Below, piece by piece: positions 58,113 through 64,000 of a stretch of DNA of 64,000 bases. The stretch spans positions 62,001 through 126,000 of the forward strand of contig NZ_JADPKA010000083.1 of the NCBI RefSeq assembly GCF_023073715.1, in the 5' to 3' direction. The notes under the pieces are model-generated. The model made no database searches. It was not told the origin of the DNA and worked only from the letters and a program-made list of their open reading frames with translations. How positions within the stretch are numbered: the stretch's first letter is position 1; every line of letters begins with the position of its first letter. Position numbers and translations under genes: made by a program. The stretch is from Bradyrhizobium sp. 164. GTDB lineage: Bacteria; Pseudomonadota; Alphaproteobacteria; Rhizobiales; Xanthobacteraceae.

Positions 58113-58937
58113 TCACGTCCCAACGCAGAGCGTAGCGCGCTGCTTGCGCAGCAGCGCGATCACCGACAGCGCCGTGATCAACCCCGTCTTGGGATTTTCG
58201 GACGGGATGTTCTCGATTCCCATCGAGAAGCGTGCGGAATCTGCCTCAACCTCGATGCGGTGAACGTTGCGCGTCACGGTCGGGTCGGCCCAGATCTGCA
58301 CTTGGGTGCGATCCGGCCCGACGCCGGCAAGCGACAGCGCGACCGCGACGTTGAGATTGGCCGGGAAACCCTTTGCGGCCTCGCGCGCGGTGCCTTCGAA
58401 TAGCTTGAGCGGCTCGCGCAGCTTGTCGATATCGATGCTGTTCTCGAGGATGAACGGCGCGCCCTTCAAGCCGTCGATCGGCTTGCGCGTCACCATCTTC
58501 ACCGAATGAATGGTGCCGATTGCGGCCGCGTTGACGGCGTCGAGCCCGATCAGCGCGCCGGTCGGCACGATGATGCGGCCGCCATTGGCGCGGGCGACAT
58601 CGACGAGATCGAAATTGTCGAGCAGCCCGCCGACGCTGACCACGAGCGCGGCCTTGCCGCGCCTGACCGCGGGCTCGACGATCTCGCGCAGATGCCGGCT
58701 CGGTGCACATTCCACCACGATGTCGGCGGCATCGCCGAGCTGATCAATCGATAGCACGGATGGTGCCCGCCGCAGGCCGCTGAGAAACGCCCGATGCTTG
58801 ACGGGATCGCGCACCGCCACCGCCGACAATGTCAGTCCCTCGATGCCTTGATCCAACGCAGATGCGATCTTGGTGCCGATCGAGCCCAATCCCGCGATGG
58901 CAATCCGCAAATCGCTCGAAGCCTTATGTTCGGTCAT
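58113..58937 (-). CDS. nadX: Aspartate dehydrogenase
   Basis: A 274-residue NAD(P)-dependent enzyme that oxidises L-aspartate to iminoaspartate, an entry to NAD synthesis. The Rossmann motif is IAIAGLGSIGTKIA. The family motifs IVVECAPSRHLREIVEPAVRRGKAALVVSVGGLLD, RIIVPTGALIGLDAVNAAAIGTIHSV (with catalytic-site residues) and GFPANLNVAVALSLAGVGPD are intact. Length fits. It is divergent from the tartrate/malate dehydrogenase gene, 142 bp apart. Confidence 0.9.
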   Translation of the reverse strand: MTEHKASSDLRIAIAGLGSIGTKIASALDQGIEGLTLSAVAVRDPVKHRAFLSGLRRAPSVLSIDQLGDAADIVVECAPSRHLREIVEPAVRRGKAALVVSVGGLLDNFDLVDVARANGGRIIVPTGALIGLDAVNAAAIGTIHSVKMVTRKPIDGLKGAPFILENSIDIDKLREPLKLFEGTAREAAKGFPANLNVAVALSLAGVGPDRTQVQIWADPTVTRNVHRIEVEADSARFSMGIENIPSENPKTGLITALSVIALLRKQRATLCVGT

Positions 58938-59079
58938 CGCATCCCACTTTCTGGCTGGATTGATGTCATAGCGTATCGTTTTCTGTATAAGCCAGTGCGA
59001 ATTGAGTTCGCCTTACCGATCCCCGGCATGGCGTGGACTGTGATCCGCCGCCGCAATCCCACTGATACGGAGTATTCTC

Positions 59080-60153
59080 ATGCGCACCCATTCGATCGCA
59101 GCCATTCCCGCCGACGGGATCGGTCCCGAGGTCATCTCGGCCGGAATCCGCGTGCTGGAGGCTCTGGCAAAACGCAGCGGCGACCTCGCCTTCAACGTCA
59201 AAACGTTCGACTGGGGCTCGGACTATTACAAGAAGCACGGCGTGATGATGCCGGCCGATGGGCTCACCGAGCTGAAAAAATTCGATGCGATCTATTTCGG
59301 CGCGGTCGGTGCGCCTGACGTGCCTGACCACATCACGCTGTGGGGGCTGCGCCTGCCGATCTGCCAGGGCTTTGACCAATACGCCAACGTGCGGCCGACA
59401 AAAATCCTGCCGGGCGTCGCCTCGCCGCTGCGCAATGTCGGCGTCGGCGATCTCGACTGGGTGATCGTGCGCGAGAATTCGGAAGGCGAATATGCCGGCA
59501 TGGGCGGCCGCGCCCACAAGGACCTGCCGGAAGAGGTCGGCACCGAAGTCGCGGTCTTCACCCGCGTCGGCGTTACCCGGATCATGCGCTATGCGTTTGA
59601 GCTCGCGCGATCGCGTCCGCGCAAGCTGCTCACGGTCGTGACCAAGTCGAACGCGCAGCGCCATGGCATGGTGATGTGGGACGAGATCGCGGCCGAGGTC
59701 GCCGCTGATTTTCCCGACGTCAGCTGGGACAAGATGCTGGTCGATGCCATGACGGTGCGCATGACGCTGCATCCGAAGAGCCTCGACACGATCGCGGCGA
59801 CCAATCTCCATGCCGACATCCTCTCGGATCTCGCCGGCGCACTGGCGGGCAGCCTCGGCGTGGCGCCGACCGGCAACATCGATCCGCAGCGCCGCTTCCC
59901 CTCGATGTTCGAGCCGATCCACGGCTCGGCCTTCGACATCACCGGCAAGGGCATCGCCAATCCGGTCGCAACGTTCTGGACCGGCGCGCAGATGCTCGAG
60001 CATCTCGGCGAGAAGGATGCGGCGAGCCGACTGATGGCCGCCGTCGAGCGCGTCTGCGCAGCCGGCGTGCTGACACCCGATGTCGGCGGCAAGGCGACGA
60101 CGAAGGAAGTGACGGATGCCGTGATCGACGCGATCCACGGGTCGAACGTCTGA
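59080..60153 (+). CDS. ttuC: Tartrate/D-malate dehydrogenase (decarboxylating)
   Basis: A 357-residue member of the isocitrate/isopropylmalate dehydrogenase family. It begins HSIAAIPADGIGPEVISAGIRVLEAL. Its loop has GAPDVPDHITLWGLRLPICQGFDQYANVRP, where LRLPICQGFDQYANVRP is the TtuC/DmlA signature. VTKSNAQRHG, DAMTVRM and FEPIHGSAFDITGKGIANP complete the NAD and metal sites. It catalyses oxidation/decarboxylation of tartrate or D-malate to a keto acid. ATG at 59080 has CGGAG upstream. Confidence 0.92.
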   Translation: MRTHSIAAIPADGIGPEVISAGIRVLEALAKRSGDLAFNVKTFDWGSDYYKKHGVMMPADGLTELKKFDAIYFGAVGAPDVPDHITLWGLRLPICQGFDQYANVRPTKILPGVASPLRNVGVGDLDWVIVRENSEGEYAGMGGRAHKDLPEEVGTEVAVFTRVGVTRIMRYAFELARSRPRKLLTVVTKSNAQRHGMVMWDEIAAEVAADFPDVSWDKMLVDAMTVRMTLHPKSLDTIAATNLHADILSDLAGALAGSLGVAPTGNIDPQRRFPSMFEPIHGSAFDITGKGIANPVATFWTGAQMLEHLGEKDAASRLMAAVERVCAAGVLTPDVGGKATTKEVTDAVIDAIHGSNV

Positions 60154-60165
60154 TCGCCACTCTCC

Positions 60166-60252
60166 GTGATGGCCGAGCTTGTCCCCGGCCATCCACGACC
60201 TTTTCGTGCGGCACCAAGAACGTGGATGCCCGGGACGAGCCCGGGCGTGACG
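60166..60252. repeat. Palindromic intergenic repeat after the tartrate dehydrogenase gene
   Basis: The left arm gtgatggccgagcttgtccc-cggccatccacga and the right arm cgtggatgcc-cgggacgagcccgggcgtgacga are roughly inverted around a central cttttcgtgcggcaccaaga. It lies between convergent genes and is yet another family of palindromic repeat, different in wording from the cgtcattccggg type. Confidence 0.72.
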
Positions 60253-60308
60253 AATTTGCGGAACAGCCGGACGCTCAATGAATGCTGCTTTCGCAGCGAT
60301 GATGCGCT

Positions 60309-61250
60309 CTACCTCCGCCCCGCGGGAGCCGCCGGCGGCGTCGCCATCGCGGCGGCCGGCGCCGGAGGGGTGAGGTGGCGCGGAACGATGATGGTCTGGC
60401 CCGGGACGAGCTGCGCGTTCTCCGGCAATGAATTGCTCTGCGCGAGCGACCACAGCGGCACGCGGTTGGCAGCGGCGATGCTCTCCATGGTGTCGCCCCG
60501 ACGAACCGGCAGCCGAACTCCGCTATCCCACAACTCGACCAGTGCATCGCCGGGCACGAGATAGCGCAGCGGCACGGCATCAGCCTGGGCCTGCGGTGGG
60601 ATGCGCGGCAACTGCGTCACCATCTCGACGATCTGGCGATGGATGTCGTCGGACTTCTCGATGTTGATGTGCGAGACGCGCGCGTTTTCCTTCAGATCAT
60701 AGCTCGCGTAATGACCGCGAAAACCGGGCACCGCCACGACATCGCCGCCCCCCAGCACGCTGTCGGACAGGAAGATGTTGATGAAGCGCTCGACATTGAG
60801 CGGGACGTCGCCGGTCGCATGCGCGGGATCGATGGCGATGACGAGGCTGATCGGGACGTTCTCCTTCGCCGCCATTTCGGAGATGACGATCGAGCACAGC
60901 CCGCCCATGGAATGGCCGACCAGCACGATCGGTGCCGCCTTCTCCTTGTAGCTGGCGATGACACGGTTGCCGATCAGCCGGCACAGGGTGAATTCATAGA
61001 CATCGGCCGAGAAGCCGGCCTGGGTCAGTTTCTCGCCGAGCCGGTCCATGCCGGTCGAGAAGATCGGGCCCATGGCACCACGGAACAGGTAGACCCTCGG
61101 CGGCGGCAATGGCTCGAACGGGGGCGGCGGCGGCGCGGCGGGGACGGCCGCGGTGGCCTTGGACTTGGCCGGTGAGGTCGCGGCCACGCCGCTGCTCATG
61201 GCGAGCAGCGCAACCGCGGCCAGCGCGACTAGTCGCCTCAAACGAATCAT
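60309..61250 (-). CDS. Secreted alpha/beta-hydrolase with C-terminal LysM-like domain
   Basis: A 313-residue exported protein. After a signal peptide (LVALAAVALLAMSSGVAA) and a Pro-rich stretch, an alpha/beta-hydrolase-like domain carries the nucleophile elbow GHSMGG (VLVGHSMGGLCSIVI) and AIDPAHATGDVP. The C-terminal part contains LPVRRGDTMESIAAANRVPLWSLAQSNSLPENAQLVPGQTIIVP, a LysM peptidoglycan-binding module. Start 61250 gives the signal peptide. It is related to the protein at 63159. Confidence 0.78.
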   Translation of the reverse strand: MIRLRRLVALAAVALLAMSSGVAATSPAKSKATAAVPAAPPPPPFEPLPPPRVYLFRGAMGPIFSTGMDRLGEKLTQAGFSADVYEFTLCRLIGNRVIASYKEKAAPIVLVGHSMGGLCSIVISEMAAKENVPISLVIAIDPAHATGDVPLNVERFINIFLSDSVLGGGDVVAVPGFRGHYASYDLKENARVSHINIEKSDDIHRQIVEMVTQLPRIPPQAQADAVPLRYLVPGDALVELWDSGVRLPVRRGDTMESIAAANRVPLWSLAQSNSLPENAQLVPGQTIIVPRHLTPPAPAAAMATPPAAPAGRR

Positions 61251-61430
61251 CAGTCCACCAGTCCCACCACGGAAGGCAACGGCCTTCCCTGCCGGGCTTA
61301 GTGACCACCGATTGGGTGGATTTTGGGGCACGGAACCGGCTGCGGCCCCTCGCAAATCCATCGAGCTGCCGCGTATCCGCGGGAGATGACAGGCTTTGCG
61401 ACGATCGGCCTCAGGCCGGCGTCGCGAGAG

Positions 61431-61865
61431 CTAAAGCGGCAGAATCCGGTTCAATAGGTCGAGCAGCGTGCGCTGCTCCGCGTCGCTGAGCGGCGCCAGC
61501 ATCCTTTCATTGTAGGGCTGCGTCAGCCTTGCCCCCTCCTGAATGAGCTTTGCGCCCTTTGGCGTCAGCATGAACTCGACGGCGCGGCGATCCGACTTCG
61601 AGCGGTTGCGCTTGATGAAGCCGGATGACTCGAGCTCGTTCAGGATCTTGATCAAGTTCGGCAGACGCAGGCGGAGCAGGCTGGCAAGGCTGCTGGGGGG
61701 AACGCCGGGATTGTCGCGAATGACGACGAAGATCGCATAGGTCGCGGGCGTCAGGCCCAACGCGGCGAACTCCTCGTAGAAGCCTTCGAAGAACTTCAGC
61801 TGCGCCAGGCGCAGCATGAAGCCGGGTGTCCGCTGCAGCGCCCGCAGATCCAGCGATGTCTCCAA
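61431..61865 (-). CDS. MarR family transcriptional regulator
   Basis: A 144-residue winged-helix regulator. The DNA-binding region is DNPGVPPSSLASLLRLRLPNLIKILNELESSGFIKRNRSKSDRRAVEFMLTPKG, the standard MarR wing with the DRR motif. A TTG start at 61865 is proposed because GGAGGTCGAC stands directly before it and the usual MarR length results. The ATGs at 61985 or 61994 would overlap the divergent P450 start. Placed head to head with a CYP199-like gene, it probably senses an aromatic acid and controls that gene. Confidence 0.83.
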   Translation of the reverse strand: METSLDLRALQRTPGFMLRLAQLKFFEGFYEEFAALGLTPATYAIFVVIRDNPGVPPSSLASLLRLRLPNLIKILNELESSGFIKRNRSKSDRRAVEFMLTPKGAKLIQEGARLTQPYNERMLAPLSDAEQRTLLDLLNRILPL

Positions 61866-61983
61866 GTCGACCTCCACTTGGGATCTGCTGAAGGTCGTCG
61901 CCACGATCAAGGCGAGGACGCGTTCCGCTCCGAGAGCGACGGTCAGTGCCCGCTGGCGAAGCAATAGCGGTTGGGAGCTGACC

Positions 61984-63162
61984 ATGAGCGGCATTGCATC
62001 GAGTCCGGTCGACCCGTTTGCGCCCGATTTCCTGATCGACCCCTATCCCGCCTATGAGGCGTTGCGCGCGCTCGGGCCTGCGTTCGCACTGGAGCGTTAC
62101 GGCGTGTGGGCCATGGCAGGCTGTGCCGAGGTCGAACCAGCCCTGAAGGACTGGAAGACGTTCATCAGTGGCGAGGGCGTCGGGCTCCACGGCATGAACC
62201 CGGCACTCCCGAAGCCGCTGACGCTCCAGATCGATCCTCCCGACCACGACAAAGGCCGGCGGGTTCTCGGCCGTACGCTGTCTCCGGGTCTCGCAAGAAA
62301 GCTGCGCGAGACGTTTCAGCGTGAAGCAGAGAAGAAGGTGTCGGAGCTTATCGACAAAGGCACATTCGATGCCGTAACCGATCTCGCCGAAGCCTATCCC
62401 ATGAAGGTGTTTCCGGATGCGATCGGCATCAGGCCGGATGGCCGTGACAAGCTGCTGGCCTGGAGCACGTTCGTGTTCGACAGCTTTGGCCCTGACAACG
62501 AGATGCTGGCCGCATCGCGGAAGGAAGGTCTCGCCGCCCAAAGCTGGATCATGGAATGCTGCGCGCGAGATGCGCTACGGCCCGACGGGCTCGGCATGAT
62601 GATCTACCAAGCGGCCGACGAGGGCGAGATCAGCGAGCACGAGGCAACGCATTTGGTGCGGCCGTTCCTTACCGCGGGGATCGACACCACCGTCAACGGA
62701 ATCGGCAACACCCTGCTTGCGCTAGCCACCCATCCGGATGAATATCGCAAGCTGCATCACAAACCGGAGTTGGCGCGCAATGCTTTCGAGGAAGGACTGC
62801 GCTACGATTCACCGGTGCAGACGTTCTTCCGCACCACCTCGCGCGATGTCGAGATTGGCGGCGGCGTGATCCCGGCGCATCGCAAGGTGCTGCTGTTCAT
62901 GGCTTCCGCTAACCGCGATCCCGCACGCTGGGACAGAGCCGACCGCTTCGACGTCGAGCGGGTTGCGACGGGCCATGTCGGCTTCGGCGCCGGCATCCAC
63001 GCCTGCGTCGGCCAGATGATCGCGCGCCTGGAAGGCGAATTGATCTTCAGCGAGCTCGCAAGGCGCGTGAAGACCATCGAGCTCACGGCAGAGCCGAGGC
63101 GCAGGCTCAACAATTCGCTGCGCGGCCTTGCGAGCATGCCGGTGCGGGTGATGGCGGCCTAG
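61984..63162 (+). CDS. Cytochrome P450, CYP199-like
   Basis: A 392-residue P450. The I-helix is LTAGIDTTVNGIGN, the ExxR pair EEGLR, and the Cys loop FGAGIHACVGQMIARLEGE. The stretch YDSPVQTFFRTTSRDVEIGG, then ASANRDPARWDRADRFDVER and the ending LNNSLRGLASMPV closely follow CYP199A enzymes of Rhodopseudomonas/Bradyrhizobium, which oxidise para-substituted benzoates. No ferredoxin gene is adjacent. ATG 61984 follows GGGAG. Its stop overlaps the convergent hydrolase stop in a CTAG. Confidence 0.9.
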   Translation: MSGIASSPVDPFAPDFLIDPYPAYEALRALGPAFALERYGVWAMAGCAEVEPALKDWKTFISGEGVGLHGMNPALPKPLTLQIDPPDHDKGRRVLGRTLSPGLARKLRETFQREAEKKVSELIDKGTFDAVTDLAEAYPMKVFPDAIGIRPDGRDKLLAWSTFVFDSFGPDNEMLAASRKEGLAAQSWIMECCARDALRPDGLGMMIYQAADEGEISEHEATHLVRPFLTAGIDTTVNGIGNTLLALATHPDEYRKLHHKPELARNAFEEGLRYDSPVQTFFRTTSRDVEIGGGVIPAHRKVLLFMASANRDPARWDRADRFDVERVATGHVGFGAGIHACVGQMIARLEGELIFSELARRVKTIELTAEPRRRLNNSLRGLASMPVRVMAA

Positions 63163-63878
63163 TTCCTGGCCGGAGCCGCTGCGGCCGCCGAGCGCGCTGA
63201 CCGCGGCACACCGGGCTCCGCGACCGGCACAGCCGGGGCGCGCGAGCGCATGATCGCGGCGTTGATTTCCGCGATGACGCGGCGCTGGATCGCCTCGTTC
63301 TTGTCGATCGAGATGTGGCCAACACCGGTGCCGCGAACATCGACATTGTCAAGCTTGCCCCGCAGGCCAGCCGCGGCCCGCACCGGCTCGCCGGGACCAT
63401 CGCCGATATAGATGTTGATGTAGCGCTCGGCGCCGGTCGAGAGCTTGGTCTTGAACACGGAGTCGAGGCCTATCGCGAGCTTCACGGGAACGCCGAGCTG
63501 GTTCAGCTTGGCGATCATGTCCGGCAGCGCGGTCGCGCCCGAGGAATGGCCGACCAGGATGATGGTCTTGAGGCGGCCGGCCTTGTAGGCGGTCGCCGCT
63601 TCATCGGCGAGCGAGGACCACGAGACGAAGTTGGCGACGGTCACCGGGATGCCCTGCGCCTGGAGCCGGGCGCCAATCGTGTCGAGCCCGAGCGAGAAGA
63701 TGTTGAGCACGCCACGAAGCAGGTAGACATGCGTGGTCGCTGCCGCTGCCTGGCTCGGCGCGGCCTTGGCGCCGGTCGGGCTTATGGCAACAGCTGACAG
63801 CAGAAGCAGGCCCATCGCCCACATGCGGAGGGCGGGCAACTGGCTGGCGCCGGCGGTGTGACGGCCGTTCGGTCTCAT
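63159..63878 (-). CDS. Secreted alpha/beta-hydrolase-like protein
   Basis: A 239-residue exported protein. The signal segment LRMWAMGLLLLSAVAISPTGAKA leads to a hydrolase-like domain with THVYLLRGVLNIFSLGLDTIGARLQAQGI and the nucleophile elbow VGHSSGATAL. It aligns along its core with the LysM-bearing hydrolase at 60309 (VYLxRG...FS.GxDxxGxxLxxxG, ...GHSxG...), but lacks the LysM tail. The active Ser is in GHSSG. The two related genes flank the MarR/P450 pair. Confidence 0.75.
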   Translation of the reverse strand: MRPNGRHTAGASQLPALRMWAMGLLLLSAVAISPTGAKAAPSQAAAATTHVYLLRGVLNIFSLGLDTIGARLQAQGIPVTVANFVSWSSLADEAATAYKAGRLKTIILVGHSSGATALPDMIAKLNQLGVPVKLAIGLDSVFKTKLSTGAERYINIYIGDGPGEPVRAAAGLRGKLDNVDVRGTGVGHISIDKNEAIQRRVIAEINAAIMRSRAPAVPVAEPGVPRSARSAAAAAPARN

Positions 63879-64000
63879 CGATGTTTTCCCTGGGGACAAT
63901 ACGCTTCGCGATTGGTCGGAATCGTAGCCACGGCCCGCTCGCAGACGCAACAAAGAGCCGCGTGAGCGACAATCTTAGCCGCGCTCCGTGACCATCGCGC

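Noticed and set aside
58966..60453. 495-codon minus-strand frame opposite the tartrate dehydrogenase gene
   Set aside because: Antisense of a gene with full isopropylmalate-dehydrogenase family motifs.
1..64000. Search for tRNA genes, rRNA, CRISPR arrays, insertion sequences and prophage genes
   Set aside because: No cloverleaf with CCA other than the tmRNA, no repeat-spacer array, no transposase, integrase or phage structural protein was found.

Overview
The window reads as a chromosomal segment of a high-GC alphaproteobacterium, most likely Bradyrhizobium or a close relative in the Nitrobacteraceae. The reasons are: a circularly permuted two-piece tmRNA gene with tag ANDNFAPVAQAA; an alpha-type SspB; a putative Irr box (iron control element) before feoAB; EcfG-type stress promoters; DUF6894, DUF4169 and DUF2336 proteins; and several families of palindromic intergenic repeats of the kind scattered through Bradyrhizobium genomes. 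I see no rRNA, no tRNA, no phage and no insertion sequence. About 60 genes are supported, and the rest of the open frames are shadows of them.

Layout. 1-8.2 kb: a ferric-reductase-like membrane protein behind twin palindromes, an SDR enzyme, then a minus-strand branched-chain amino acid block. That block runs leader peptide/attenuator, ilvB, ilvN, methyltransferase, two amino-acid-exporter-type genes, ilvC. 8.3-16.2 kb: housekeeping genes, namely miaA and serB head to head, hflK-hflC-DUF2065-degP (membrane and periplasmic protein quality control) and thyA-GNAT-folA (dTMP/folate). 16.3-19.7 kb: a tripartite tricarboxylate transporter. 20.0-23.3 kb: permuted ssrA next to sspB (trans-translation tagging and delivery of tagged proteins to ClpXP), then fumC with two small companions. 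23.3-25.6 kb: feoAB.

25.8-32.7 kb is the most accessory-like part: a GNAT, two DUF6894 proteins, a KaiC-like double ATPase translationally coupled to a hybrid histidine kinase, a Crp/Fnr regulator and a DUF2336 protein. EcfG-like promoters in front of the KaiC gene and one DUF6894 gene tie it to the general stress response. 32.9-44.3 kb: a large AsmA protein, a TetR-controlled cytochrome P450, and a TRAP transporter/2-hydroxyacid dehydrogenase/MFS cluster whose MFS gene is frameshifted.

44.7-58.1 kb: a secreted caspase-like protein, a His/Gly-rich Spy-type protein, a GlcD-type flavoenzyme, a hotdog thioesterase, a UvrD/PcrA helicase carrying an in-frame palindromic repeat, small envelope proteins, an Mpo1-like protein, an epimerase, an ICMT-like membrane methyltransferase and a sorbosone-type dehydrogenase. 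58.1-64 kb: aspartate dehydrogenase divergent from tartrate/malate dehydrogenase, and a MarR plus CYP199-like P450 cassette lying between two related secreted alpha/beta-hydrolases.

The strongest items for a second look are the palindromic element inside the helicase gene, the KaiC-like/hybrid-kinase module with its altered phosphosite and apparent stress promoter, the ssrA-sspB linkage, and the ilv attenuator. Family assignments come from reading the translated sequence; no database search was run.
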